A stretch of DNA of 64,000 bases from contig JAFBJZ010000854.1 in NCBI GenBank assembly GCA_016785225.1, positions 310,001 to 374,000 on the forward strand, in the 5' to 3' direction. This DNA comes from Psettodes erumei. Taxonomy: Eukaryota; Chordata; Actinopteri; Pleuronectiformes; Psettodidae. The translations under genes were made by a program, and so were the position numbers. Under the pieces are notes generated by a model. That model was not told the DNA's origin, did no database searches, and worked only from the letters and a program-made list of their open reading frames with translations. Below, piece by piece: positions 38,465 through 49,989 of this stretch; position 1 is the first letter of the stretch, and every line of letters starts with the position of its first letter.

Positions 38465-40177
38465 CTAAAGCACAGCATTGTTATGTCTACGGCCTATATT
38501 TCCCCTCCCTCTCTTCCTCTTCCTCCGGCACATGCAGATGATGATGACCATGCTGATAATAGCTGTGGACACTGCTGTGACAATAATGAGGGCAACTGAA
38601 GTATTATTAGAAATCGCCCCCTTTTCATCTTTGCCACTAATTGTGACCCCATCATCCTCTGAGGTGGTTGTGGTCTTGACAGCAGGTGAGGATGTGCTGA
38701 GTCTGGTTGGGGGAGTATTGGGTTTCCTCTTATTCACTGTTGACGTCAATGCAGGCTCCACTGTAGGGCTGAGAGGCATCAGGTCCTCATTTTTCAGGTT
38801 AGCAATCACCTCACCTTTCAGGCTGAGAGGCATTTCACACACCACAAGGGTTTGGTTGGCCTTGGATGGGTGCTGTCTCAGCCATTCCCTCAGAGGCAGG
38901 ATATCCTTGTCACACCTCCACGGATTCTGCTGCAGGAGTACTTCCCTTGATATGGTGAGTGCATCTAGACTTTCCTGTGCAATGTTGGGAAAGGAATTGT
39001 TCCGCAGGTCTATCTGTTCTAGGTGGCCCAGACCCTGCAGAATACCTGAAGGGAGGGAGCTGATGAAGTTGTGCTCCAAGGAAATGTTGACGAGACTGTG
39101 CAGACCTTGGAAAGTCCCATCTTGCAGGGTTGTGAGCAGATTGGTGTGAAGTGATACCTCCCCCAGCTGCTCCAACCCCCTAAAGGCCCTAGTGGAAACA
39201 TAGCTGATCTGGTTACGACTGAGCACTAAGAGATGCAATTGAGTCAGATTTTTGAATGTGTCATCCTCCACACGACTCAGCTTGTTGTCATACAGCCACA
39301 GCTCCCGCAGGGCCATGGGCCCAAACACCCCTGGACCAAGACTCTGCAGGTGGTTTTCATACAGTGAGATATGGGAAAGGAGGGGCAAGTTTAAGAAGAT
39401 CCCTTGTGGAACAGATGTAAGCCTGTTGTGAGAGAGGTACAGTTTCTGGAGCTTCAGAGTCTTAGAGAATAAGTCATGGTGGAGGTGAGCGATTAGATTG
39501 TCATTTAGGGATAGTTCCTCCAGGTTTTCAAGGTCATCCAGACTGCCAATGGGGAGTTCCTGTAGTGAGTTTTTACTAAGTCGCAAGGTTGTAAGGTAAG
39601 AGAGACCCTTGAATGTATCTCTAGACAGTTGACTGATGTTGTTTCTGGATAGGTGAAGGACACGTAGCTCAGTAAGAGGGTAAAAAGTTTCCACAGGTAC
39701 AGATGTGATAAGGTTATTACTGAGGTCAAGAAATGTCAGATTTGTCAGCATGGAAAACCAGTTAGGGCGGAGCAGCAGCAGTTTGTTGCTCTTGAGATTC
39801 AGGTAGAGAAGCTTCTGAAGATTATGAAACAAGGCCTCAGGGAGATCTTGCAGTCCAGTGCCAACAAACCCCAAGATGCTTAGTTGCACAGTGGAATCAA
39901 ATGTACCAGGGAGCACTTCCCTCATATCAGTGTATTGAATCCAGAAGTTTCTAAGGGCAGCAGAGAAATCAGTAATGTCCTCTGGTTTTATGGAGTAGAT
40001 ACTGCAATTAGAGAAGGAGACCGTGGTTGTAAAAGAGGACACACTTGTGGGGAAGTCTGAGAGGCCCAAGCAGCTGTATTTGTTTCCTTCACATTTGCAT
40101 CCATCTGGACATGCCCAAACAACGGCTTTGAGGGAACAGAGAAGTAGGAGCACATGAAGAGGCAGTGGCTGGTTCAT
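38465..40177 (-). CDS. lrrc15: Leucine-rich repeat-containing protein 15
   Basis: A 570-residue type I membrane protein in one coding exon. Residues 1-22 are a signal peptide, followed by an N-terminal cysteine cap (CPDGCKCEGNKYSC) and about 14 LRRs to about residue 412. The C-terminal cap begins NPWRCDKDILPLREWL (about 413-462). A Thr/Ser-rich stalk, a transmembrane helix at about 521-546 and a strongly basic cytoplasmic tail follow. Signature stretches shared with human LRRC15, as I recall it, are ELWLYDNKLS, VLSRNQIS, SLHTN and NPWRCD.DILPLR.WL. Human LRRC15 is a cell-surface protein of mesenchymal and epithelial cells implicated in matrix interaction. The orientation and position between a CPN2-like gene and gp5 match human 3q29. 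A splice acceptor (TTTTCTAG) lies five bases before the ATG, so a non-coding upstream exon is likely but was not located. Confidence 0.92.
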   Translation of the reverse strand: MNQPLPLHVLLLLCSLKAVVWACPDGCKCEGNKYSCLGLSDFPTSVSSFTTTVSFSNCSIYSIKPEDITDFSAALRNFWIQYTDMREVLPGTFDSTVQLSILGFVGTGLQDLPEALFHNLQKLLYLNLKSNKLLLLRPNWFSMLTNLTFLDLSNNLITSVPVETFYPLTELRVLHLSRNNISQLSRDTFKGLSYLTTLRLSKNSLQELPIGSLDDLENLEELSLNDNLIAHLHHDLFSKTLKLQKLYLSHNRLTSVPQGIFLNLPLLSHISLYENHLQSLGPGVFGPMALRELWLYDNKLSRVEDDTFKNLTQLHLLVLSRNQISYVSTRAFRGLEQLGEVSLHTNLLTTLQDGTFQGLHSLVNISLEHNFISSLPSGILQGLGHLEQIDLRNNSFPNIAQESLDALTISREVLLQQNPWRCDKDILPLREWLRQHPSKANQTLVVCEMPLSLKGEVIANLKNEDLMPLSPTVEPALTSTVNKRKPNTPPTRLSTSSPAVKTTTTSEDDGVTISGKDEKGAISNNTSVALIIVTAVSTAIISMVIIICMCRRKRKRGRGNIGRRHNNAVL

Positions 40178-40182
40178 TTTCC

Positions 40183-43100
40183 CTAGAAAAGAAAAAACAG
40201 ATATGTTGCAGTCAGAGCTGGTTCAGTCTGGTATAACATTTACACGGTAAAGGGCTTTGTGTACACCGGCATAGTCATTACGTAATATATACCCTTAATT
40301 TTTGTCTCTTTAAAGGGGCATGACACCAATTTTACATGTAAATTCACTTCAATTGTCAGTGAGAGTACTTAGCTCAGCTTTTTTCTATACATCTTCTGTG
40401 ACTCTGGGGAGGCTTTAGAAATGTATAAAGTAATAAAAGTAATTCCCAACTAAGTGTGATTTGCTGTAGGCTTTGCTCCTGAAGGAAATTGAAGTGTCTG
40501 AGTAATTGGCAGTTGAGCATATTTGCATTTGTTATGTTTTTACGTCAATGCACTGCTGTCTGAGTTTTGAAACACAATACTTTCTGTTGTCTGTTTTTCT
40601 CCTCTCCCTGAAAGAAAGGCCCCAAAGGGAATTCTCTGGCTGTTATACTGAAGGCAACTCTAATTAGTAACAGTGCCTCCATGTTGCAGCCTCAGCATTC
40701 TTGTTTTAACCAAAAGGGAGACAGTAGCATACATTGGTCCAGTGTTGTATTTTGCTGTCTGTGGCCTGGAACATTGCACACCATCATTGCAAAAAGCACT
40801 GTCTTGTAAAACACTATGCTAAGCAACTTTTTGGCATTGAAACTGTTAATTTACAATTTGTGTTCAAATGAAATTTATTCACTCACATATGCTTGAAAGG
40901 TTTATAGAAGTAGTAATTGCCCAAACTGCTGAGTATATCCTAATGTTATGTGTACATGGTGTTTGCTTTGCTGCCACAAACAAAAATTGGTCTGTTTGAT
41001 TTTTGTCTTAGTTTTGTATAAAATCTCTACATGTATGGCTGACTGCTCCTGTTCCAGACTGAGGCTGTGCCCACTGTTTTTAACTACATGGTAATGGCTT
41101 CATACAAATCCATTTAGAGCTCTGCAACTTCAGGTTGGCAAAAATGAGTCGTTTCTCAATGGCTGAGGTGTATTAGGGTGAAAAGTGAGTTTCCCTGTGG
41201 AAGTAACTTTCCGAAAAGGCTGATATAGCCCTCAAATGAACTCCTCTTTTCTTTCTTTTCCATCAAAGATAGAGGGGTTATAAAATACAACCTCGTGCAT
41301 CACAGCTCTTCCTGTTTTTGACACATTTTGTACTCATGTCTGCTTTCATTTCAGCGCGGGGTCCCTACTGTGAGTGGAAAATGAATGTTTTCATTATTAA
41401 CAGAACATTATTATTGTGTAATTTTTTAACCCTACCACTTCAACTTACATCTAATACAACAATCGATAACCATTAGCCTTATTAATAGTAATGTTAGTTC
41501 TAACTTTTATTGATATGGGTTTTGCAGGGCAACACCCACTGGTTTCATCACTATCATCACATCCCGCTTTCTTTTCACTGCTTAAAGTTTAAAGGGTTAG
41601 AGTTCATATTTAAGTCCAGGGTGTGCTTCTGATAACACAAGTACCAGAAAACCAAAAGTCAATTATCTATTGAGTTCCTCTTCAGCTGTATTGTACATCT
41701 AAAAAAGAATGGATTTAAGCAACTCACTTAAACAGCAATCGGACACATGATAAATCCTCTTATCACTCCTCAGTCTTGACACGAAATCACCAAACTGTGC
41801 TGCACGTGCCTGTTGTGATACCTTACATCCATGAATTTAATAATAATTCCATTAGAATTAAGACTGACCACCAAACCAGGTTTGCTCTCTGGTATATATT
41901 ATTGGTATAATGTCCCAGTCTGACCAAAACCACTGTCTGCTCTTGCCTGGGACAGCCTGGACTGCTTTGTAGTACAATGTAATGTGTGAAGCATTTCACC
42001 ATTAATTGCTTAGATTCTTTTCCCTCCTCATGCCAGAGCTGAAATATCAGCACTTTGTCATTAAATATCTGAATTAGCAGAGGAGAACAGGAAGTCATGC
42101 TACTGATAATTGAATCATTTTTACCACTTTAAATGACCACTTTAGGACTCAAGTCATCAAAAGTAAACCAGTTTTTTGTTTTTTGACAGCCTGACTTTTT
42201 AACTTAAATCAGTCTATATTTCCCAGTAGGTAGTATTTACACGTTGTAGATAACACATTTCCTTTCAAAATAAACAATTTAATTGGTTGCTGTAACAACT
42301 TACAGATGTTATATATTTTCCTCCGTTTAACATTTTTCCAGAATTCCCTCAAACAATATGTTACTCATAAGTACCGATCAGCACTCTGTTAGCTGAGACA
42401 ACATGCTGTTTTGCAGAACTTACCTCCGGGAGTGGCTGATGACTGAGTTAACAGAGGCAATGAGTTTGTGCAGTAATCTTTTATGTACGTCCTTCCTTCC
42501 CCCTCTCAGCTTCACAAATCCTCTGATGAAAGTTTCCAGCACTCTCATGGACTCTCACAGCATCACATTTTCCTGCTCTTCGTCATCACTTGATTCCCTT
42601 CATCAGTCACTTTTCTTTTTTCATTGCCCTGGACTAATGAAATCTGCTGGTTCTTTCTCTGGAGCCTCAACATTGTTCACTGTGCCGGCCCTCCCCCACT
42701 GCCCCCTCTCACACGATCACACCCACGCTCACATTTTTGGGGGGGAATCAGGCAATGGGGAAGCCCCACCCTCTGGAAATGTATTTTTGTTTAGGTGGGT
42801 GTTTGAATGTATGCACTTCCTTGTAAGGGATCCACATGATTTGATTTATGTTTTCACAACATACTTTTCTTGTCTTCTTCCATGAAAACAGGTGAATTTG
42901 ATTTGAGAAATTGATTTCTGTTATTTCCCTCCTATTTGTGCAAATTCAAGCACCAACGGCACATGTTTGGTATGATGATCCTGGTACACTTGTAAACCGA
43001 TTGGCAGATTTGAACGTGTCTCATATCCACTTTTAGGGGATTACAGATTACCAAACAACTTCTTCTTCTTCTGTTTGTTCGTATATACAGTACGTGTTTG

Positions 43101-45309
43101 TGTGACACTGACCAAATCCTAGATATTCAATTTGTGATTCAGAATAATGTAATCGAGCACTTTCAGTATGGCAGAAAACACTTCTTTGCCCCTGTTGAAC
43201 CAGCTCATTTTTCGTAACCTGTTCATATACAAATCGGTGTGATTTGGGCATGGTACTGAAATGTAAAAAATGTGGTCTTCAATAAATCAGTGGGAAAAAA
43301 AGTGTGTTCTGCTGCTTTTAACATTCCTGTGTTGCTTTAAGTAAAGCCATCTGTTTTGTAAGATGACAAACTCCCTCTTTACCACAGAAAACAGATAGTG
43401 AGGGTGGAGTGGAGAAAATATAACCAGTCAGTTACTGCACTGTGCCTGTGTGTCAATATGGACATGTAACTGCACTGTACTGTGCCAGACTGGATCACGT
43501 GTTAAGCATCATTTTTATATTCTAAGTCTCACTTTGTTCAGAGGGGTTTGTTCACTCAGAAAATTAAATGGGTTTTGCTTCAGTGCTGCTTTGGTTGACA
43601 TAATGTTTTTCGTGTTAGCAGATATTTGCAAACACACACACACAGTAAACGAAATATATATATACACACACACACACACACATACATACATACATACATA
43701 CACATATATATGTAACAACATATAGCTGATTGTATAGTTCTCAAAGGAGTTTGGAAATTAGTATTTACACAGCTAAATATGTCTAAACCTAAGTGTGGTT
43801 TTATGACATGAAAAACTCAGTTAACATGGGAACCAGCTGGAGACCAGAAAGAAGCCTTAATCTTGTGGAGCTGTTGTGGGTAAGAAATTTGGCTAAAACT
43901 GTTTTGTTCATGTCAAAACAGCAGTCAAAATGTTAATAAATGGACTTAAAAGGATCATCTACCCCTACAGCCAAGAGTCTGCTACAAATGTGCTGTGGAA
44001 AATCTTGCTGGGACACCAGGTTAAAATGAGTTCATCAGAGACAAAAGAAGATTTATCTTCGGTAGGAAAATCAACAGAATTTTTATCTTGTCACTTGTTT
44101 TTCACTGCTGTCGAATATTGCATGTGACCCCTTCAGTGAGATTTCCTCTTACCGTGCTCATCCTTTCTCATCACGAATGTGTGGTCATGGACACTGTTGT
44201 GTGAACTCAGTGTACTGGAAAGGCCTAATCACCTGTTGTCATAGCAATGAACTTGGGTGCTGTTCACCAATTCATCCCCTTTGTTTTCCATTTGTTTTAA
44301 AGTCCAATCACTTCTCATGGAATTCATGGCATCCACTGTCATTTTGTGAAGGTTTATAAGCTCTGAAATCTTTATCTTATCTCATACTTTTTCTTGGCAA
44401 TATTTTACGTTATATCACGTGTAAGCTTGGAGAACATGCATTCATACTGTAGGCTTGTTAAATTACATGGGCACTGTGTTGCAAAAAGGAAAGAGTATTC
44501 AAAAAAAATATTTTGCTCTGAAGATAACTAATGTCGTTTGTGTTTGAAGGCAGTTACAATAACGAAGGTGTGCTCTTCCCTGCATCCAAGATGTGACTAA
44601 TTCTCTCTGTCATTTCCATGTTGAGTAAACCCAGATAAGACACCCAGATAAGAGAGGACATGTTTATGAAAGCATTTCTCTTGAGTACAGTTGGTGCCCT
44701 GGCACAAACTTGTGAAACAAGCATCAAATGCAAGGAGATTACATACTGCAGTTTTAACTATACTAAATAACTTTTAGTTTGACTGATTGAAATAACAATA
44801 AAAACACCTCCAACTCAGTTATTTTCAATATCAATTAAACTGGCAAATATTTTCTCAATTCTCAATTCTCTCAATTTTTTAGTTGATGAAATGATGAAAA
44901 GTATGATAAAATATCTATCACAGTGTCTGTTCAGATTTGACCAACCCACTGTCCAAAATCCAAACTGATGTAATTTACTAAGATACAAGACAAGACATGA
45001 CAAGTTGTAAGCTAGGGTCAGCAGATTTTTGTTATTTTTGCTGGAAAAATGACAACATTTGTACAAATAAACAAAATAGTTGCTGATTAATTTTCTTTTA
45101 GCTCATTATTTGATTAATCTTTACAGCCCTGCACAAATGATATATAGGCTGATTATCAATAAATGTGTAAAAATAAAAAATGTTGATTTACGTTAGCAAA
45201 CTTCTGTTTTAAACCTTACTGTATTACATGTTGTATTTTATAATATTGAATACTGTGATCTCGTACCATGTACCACTCTCTCATGCATCAGAACTGATAA
45301 CATGTTTTG
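40183..45309. other. Intergenic region between lrrc15 and gp5
   Basis: It should contain the upstream non-coding exon and promoter of lrrc15 and the 3' UTR of gp5, neither of which I could delimit. Microsatellites lie near 43.63-43.71 kb. The 160-codon plus-strand frame near 42.4 kb has no recognisable domain and is probably chance. Confidence 0.5.
43631..43712. repeat. Compound (CA)n-(TA)n-(CATA)n microsatellite
   Basis: CA runs, a short TA run and about six CATA tetranucleotides in succession. Confidence 0.93.
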
Positions 45310-47295
45310 TCATCCTTCGTTATGTGCACACTCAGCCTTAAGCTTGTTCATGGTCTCACTGAGGCGATACATGCCATACATGGCAGCAAGAATGAGGAGC
45401 AAGCCTGTGGCCACAGGAAGGATGTGACAAAACACCAGGAATCCAACCGAGACTTTATCAGAGGGTAGGAACCACACATACACCCAGCCACAGTGATGGT
45501 TGTGGTGAACAAACTCAGGACCCTGTTCTATCACCAGCTGGTCATAGAAAAGAGGCGACCCATGAAAAGTCGAGCTAGTCTCGGTGAGAAAAAGCTCTTC
45601 ACTAGGCAGAGCAGTGGTCACAGCAGGGAGGGATGGTGGGGGTGCTATGGTGTCCAAGGTGGTTGTATTTGCAGGTTTGGTGCTTGCTTGAATGGTGACT
45701 TGTCGGGTAGCTCCTTGAGTGGTGGTTGTTGTTGATGTTGTTACAGGTGTTGCTGCTGTTGAAGCTGATGTTTGTCCACCAGTTGAAATTGTGTAGAATG
45801 GTTGTGTCCTCTCATGCAACATGTCCTGTGTAGGTGAACTTGTAGCATCACAGAAGCTGAATTCCTCTTCACGCAGAGAGCCAATTGTACGGAGCAATTG
45901 GTACACTGGACTATGACATATCACATCATTTTTGTCAGTGACTACATGTTCATTATGTCTTATCCATCTTGCAATACCTCTGATAATACAAGTACAATCC
46001 CAGGGGTTGCCACTGAGAGAAAGCTCCCTCAAAACTGTGTTTGACATGAAAATATTTCCAGGAAGAGTCTTAAAGTTGTTGCTCTTCAAATTAAGGGTCA
46101 AAAGCCCTCCAAGGCCTTGAAATATGTTCTCTGTTAGATTCTGTAGCTTATTGTTATGTAGAAACAGTATGCTCAATGTAGTAAGTCTGGAAAACAGCTG
46201 AGGATGTAGCTCATGGAGGTTGTTGGATCTCAGCGAGAGCTTCTGAAGGTTGGGAAGACAGCAGAAGAGGTCTGAAGGCAACTCCTTCAATTTGTCATTT
46301 AAATGAAAGTTAAGATGCTGCAGGCCAGACAAGTTGGTGAATAAATTTCCAGGAACAGTAGTGAGACTAGTATCATACAGATAAAATGTTCTCATTTCAG
46401 GCATGTATCCCATCAACTGGTCAGGAAGGGATAACAGTGGGTTTTTGTAAATGGTAAGATGGTTCAGCTTGGGCATATTGTAAAAACTTTTTTCTGGGAT
46501 AGCCTGAAGTCGGTTGGAAGACAAGGTGAGGGTCTTCAGGTTCCTCAGGGACCAGAACACCTGAGGTGGAATGCTGACAAGTTGGTTGCGGTGGATTTGT
46601 AGCTCTTCAAGTTCAACAAGTTCATCAAATATTCCAACCTCTAGTACCTTTAGCTCATTGTTATAGATGTGGAGGTGGCGAAGTTTGGTCAAGGAGTTAA
46701 AGATGGTAGGTGGGAGCTTCTTTATGGAGTTCTTGCCGATGTTCAAATAAGTGAGCTTGGTCAGCCGATTGAAAATACCTGAAGCAGGACTAGTTAGTTT
46801 GTTGCTGCTCAGGTCCAGGTTTTCCAACCTGATGAGTCCGTGAAACATTTCCAAAGCAATAGTTTCCAACTGATTTCCATTTAAATGCAGCTGCTCCAGA
46901 TGGGTCAGTGGGCTGAACACTTGAGCAGGAAGGGTAGAGAGATCGTTGCCCGTCAGCTTGATGGACTTGAGCTGTGGAGCAACATGAAAGGCCCGGGGAT
47001 GGATGGTGTGTAGATGGCTCAGAGTCAGACTGAAGCGCAATAGGAGGTTCCGGTTTGCCAGGCTCCGCTCAGTTATGACATTCATATTTGTGTTATTGAG
47101 GTAAAGCCAGGACACAGTGATAGGCAGCTGCTCCGGTATATCTGTGATAGAAGAGCCAACACACAGGACAGCACCACTGACTGTGCACTGGCAGCTGTTG
47201 GGGCAGACCATGTTGCAGGTGAGGCGAGGCAGTGTGAAGAGGATGAGCATAAGCTGCAAGGGGCCTGCGCAGTTCAAAGACACATTTGGAAACAT
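45310..47295 (-). CDS. gp5: Platelet glycoprotein V
   Basis: An LRR membrane protein of up to 661 residues in one coding exon. An N-terminal cysteine cap (CPNSCQC) starts near residue 31. About 15 LRRs follow, including a degenerate one (LQHLNFHLNDKLKELP) that matches an atypical repeat in human GP5. The C-terminal cap is NPWDCTC...C (about 427-482). A Ser/Thr-rich stalk is followed by a transmembrane helix at about 615-641 and a short tail. GP5 is part of the GPIb-IX-V von Willebrand factor receptor; in fish it would act on thrombocytes. The start is uncertain. The first ATG gives a 28-residue leader, but an acceptor-like TGCGCAG lies just before the second ATG (47250), which would give a shorter signal peptide. 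The position beyond lrrc15, in the same orientation, matches human 3q29. Confidence 0.9.
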   Translation of the reverse strand: MFPNVSLNCAGPLQLMLILFTLPRLTCNMVCPNSCQCTVSGAVLCVGSSITDIPEQLPITVSWLYLNNTNMNVITERSLANRNLLLRFSLTLSHLHTIHPRAFHVAPQLKSIKLTGNDLSTLPAQVFSPLTHLEQLHLNGNQLETIALEMFHGLIRLENLDLSSNKLTSPASGIFNRLTKLTYLNIGKNSIKKLPPTIFNSLTKLRHLHIYNNELKVLEVGIFDELVELEELQIHRNQLVSIPPQVFWSLRNLKTLTLSSNRLQAIPEKSFYNMPKLNHLTIYKNPLLSLPDQLMGYMPEMRTFYLYDTSLTTVPGNLFTNLSGLQHLNFHLNDKLKELPSDLFCCLPNLQKLSLRSNNLHELHPQLFSRLTTLSILFLHNNKLQNLTENIFQGLGGLLTLNLKSNNFKTLPGNIFMSNTVLRELSLSGNPWDCTCIIRGIARWIRHNEHVVTDKNDVICHSPVYQLLRTIGSLREEEFSFCDATSSPTQDMLHERTQPFYTISTGGQTSASTAATPVTTSTTTTTQGATRQVTIQASTKPANTTTLDTIAPPPSLPAVTTALPSEELFLTETSSTFHGSPLFYDQLVIEQGPEFVHHNHHCGWVYVWFLPSDKVSVGFLVFCHILPVATGLLLILAAMYGMYRLSETMNKLKAECAHNEG

Positions 47296-48590
47296 ATGAT
47301 CAAATCTGAAATTTTCAAATAAATTCCAAAAAGCAGTGTATTGTTATGTTTCAGTCATAATCAAAACTAAACTTCATTGAACTTCAGCTCAAACTTGATC
47401 AAGTTTTGAATGCACATCTGAGGTTTGATCCCTGACTTACTTATCCAAGAGTAATTATTAAAGGAAAAATGTTCTTTTCTAATGTCTAAGGCAAAATCGA
47501 AGGCAAAAATGACTTTGGTTAAAAAAAATTCTACAAACCTCTTAAGTGAAAATCCATCATTCATCTAGAACTATGAGAATGATCCTCCGTGCTTCTCATG
47601 GGACTGGGGCTGTCTGGAGCTGGGCTTCCTATGTCTATCAAGTCACCAAGTGTCAAGTTGTTAAGCCAAAAATGATTGGACGGGGAACTGGAAAGTGTTT
47701 TGTAAATTATATTTGGCTGTAACATACAAAAAAAACCCTCTGTTCCATGAATGGCACAAAGGATGTCTGTTCATTTGCTGTTGACTTATCTTGACAGGAT
47801 GCTTTCACTCCATTCTCCAGTTTGTGGACTGAACTGGAGCAGATAACAAAATCTCATCGTCAGGTTTCCCCGAAGCCTCGTCTGTTCATCACATTTGGTA
47901 TGATTCAGTTCTTTTCACAGCAGCTCACCCATTGTTTAGACTGAGCCTGTGACAGCAGCATTATCCCACCCAATGAACTTCACAGTGCAGAAAATGAACT
48001 ATCACTACAGATAAGAACCATGTGCCACATTCCTTAACTCAGACACTTATTTAAAACATTTAATATCCTAAGTGAATACAGAATGAAAGTAGTTTTTAGG
48101 TTCAAGAATATTTATATGTTGTTCACTAATATTGACAATGCCCTTTTAATGGGAAATTAATTGTCTCCTTTTCAAAACTCTAAAAAGTGTCCTTTCAGTG
48201 AAGGGATTTCCAATCATTATCTCTGAAGAACTTAAAAAAAGCAGCCCCCCCCCTCCCAAAAAAAAACAAAAACAAAAACCCAACCAAACAGAGTCACATT
48301 ATAATTTCATTTATTTTGTAAAATGACAGGCAGTGCTTTCTAAAGGCAGCTATTGATGAGATAAAAGTTAGGTCACAATTCAGCCACAAGAGAGCGACAT
48401 AAACACCAAGCAGTAGGCAAAGAAAAATCCCTGAAAAATAATGATAATATGTCTTTGCAGAGAAGCGTTTTTCCTCATACCTGACCCTCAAGTATTTCCA
48501 GTGAGAAGCTGATTATTTACAGATCAAATATTTACAGCCACAGTCCTTAGATCTCTCATGAGAGCACTTCTGTGCAGTGATGATGAAACA
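47296..48590. other. Spacer between gp5 and uts2b
   Basis: It should hold the gp5 promoter and any upstream non-coding exon. One acceptor-like AATTTCAG lies about 10 bases upstream of the first gp5 ATG. A purine/pyrimidine low-complexity patch of poly-C and poly-A lies near 48.24-48.28 kb. No coding exon is seen. Confidence 0.5.
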
Positions 48591-48596
48591 TTTATT
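48591..48596 (-). promoter_or_regulatory. Poly(A) signal of uts2b
   Basis: AATAAA on the minus strand, about 145 bases past the uts2b stop codon. The spacing suits a compact neuropeptide transcript. Confidence 0.6.
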
Positions 48597-48740
48597 GATG
48601 ACACTGATTATGATATAACTCTATATTGCTGTAATAAATACAGTGTGAATATATAACTGGTCTTGTGAGTCTTAAGGCTATGTTGGGCTTTGCAGCAATA
48701 TTTAATAGTGATCCTCCTCCTCCTCCTCTTGCAATCCGTG

Positions 48741-49866
48741 TCACACACAGTATTTCCAGAAGCAAGCTGCAGATGAAAGGAGATAAAGACTTGTAGAACG
48801 ATATATGACATGCAGTGTGCTTACATATATACACATATAAATATATAATACATATGTAATATGTATACTGCAATGGTTATAACTAAGTGCAAATAATAAC
48901 CAATTTCTATGATGCATAAATCCACAAGTGCTTAGTCTGACTTACGTTCACCCCTCTTCTGAGTTATGGATTTGCCTTCTGCCATATTGCCTGTGATCTC
49001 CCTCTCCAGCTCCAAGTCCTCCCTCAGCACCTGCAGCTATGAGCAGAGATCACAGGACTTGAGCATGCCAAGACACAGATGTCACCTCAACACACCATCA
49101 ATGGAGGGGCTTTTACAATAAAGTAGTATAATGGGTTTTCATTCAGACTCCTCTCAATGACTGTACAATGTATTCATACTTTTTTTTAGAAATTAAAACA
49201 AGATACCCATACTCCGTTCAACAGTCACCCTATAGTGAATTAAACCACGTTTTTTCTAAAGCTGCTTCACGGGGATCACAAAGTATCCTTACCTCCTCTA
49301 ATTCAGCTAATTTATTTGCCAGCTCAAGACCTGTGGATAGAAAAAGCAGTTAATATCCCACTAGAATGTGTTTGTGTTATTTGTATAAATTTAGGCTTTT
49401 TCTTTTTTACTTTCTTTCTCACCCAGAGGATCGTCATTTTCAACTGGAATTAAGCTTTTTTGTAGTAAGAGTGCTAGAATCTTGCTCTGGGCATCTGTGT
49501 CTTCTTTGGCATTAAAAACATGGTTTCCTGAGCACACAAAGCAAACAAAAATGCAACTTTAAGCATCATATATATCACAAAACTTATCCATCCAATTTCA
49601 TAGTCAGGCATCTTTTTTAACTCATTGCATTTTCACAAACCTTAAGCCAACAGTAGCACTATTTTAAAGGTTGCACCTGTTGTATGCAACCTCCTCAGAA
49701 ATCTGCAAAAGATTTAACATTTTTATTATATTCAGACCTAAACAAAGAGCGTTTTTGCAAACTCACCAGGATTCAGTATGCTCCTCCCCTCCACATTTAG
49801 CACTCCTTGCAGTAGTAACAAACCCAGGAACCCTAAGCAGTAGGTTATAACTGTAACCCTGTCCAT
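48741..49866 (-). CDS. uts2b: Urotensin-II-related peptide precursor (urotensin 2B), five exons
   Basis: I assembled this from five minus-strand exons: 49866-49767, 49527-49423, 49330-49293, 49036-48946 and 48766-48741. All introns are GT-AG and phases agree, giving a 119-residue prohormone. The first 27 or so residues form a signal peptide (MDRVTVITYCLGFLGLLLL...). A helical, acidic spacer follows, then a dibasic site (QKR) and the mature C-terminal peptide GEPCFWKYCV before TGA. CFWKYC is the invariant disulfide-cyclised core of urotensin II and its relatives, ligands of the UTS2R G-protein-coupled receptors that affect vascular tone, CSF-contacting neurons and body-axis straightening. Proline rather than an acidic residue before the first cysteine, and adjacency to ccdc50, favour URP (uts2b) over uts2. 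The core codon is split: the proline codon spans the last intron. A six-base alternative acceptor in exon 4 would only drop two residues. Confidence 0.92.
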
Positions 49867-49959
49867 GGCACTCAATGTATGGTCCCAGACAAATGCCGCA
49901 CTATGAGTCCTCCCTCAAGCAAGGCAAGTAATCCACTTCCTTGGGTCCATCCACCCAAT

Positions 49960-49967
49960 TTATTTAT
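49960..49967 (-). promoter_or_regulatory. TATA-like box upstream of uts2b
   Basis: The minus strand reads AGGATAAATAAATTGGG, about 95 bases before the uts2b ATG. This spacing would give a 5' UTR of about 60-70 bases. It is a motif match only. Confidence 0.45.
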
Positions 49968-49989
49968 CCTTTCAGAGGCTGGGGAGGAG

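Noticed and set aside
38478..39149. 223-codon plus-strand frame
   Set aside because: It lies wholly antisense to lrrc15, has no domain of its own, and the minus-strand frame is clearly the conserved one.
42403..42885. 160-codon plus-strand frame between lrrc15 and gp5
   Set aside because: There is no recognisable domain, it is Ser/Leu-rich, and no convincing exon structure or family match was seen. It may be part of an untranslated exon, but nothing supports coding.
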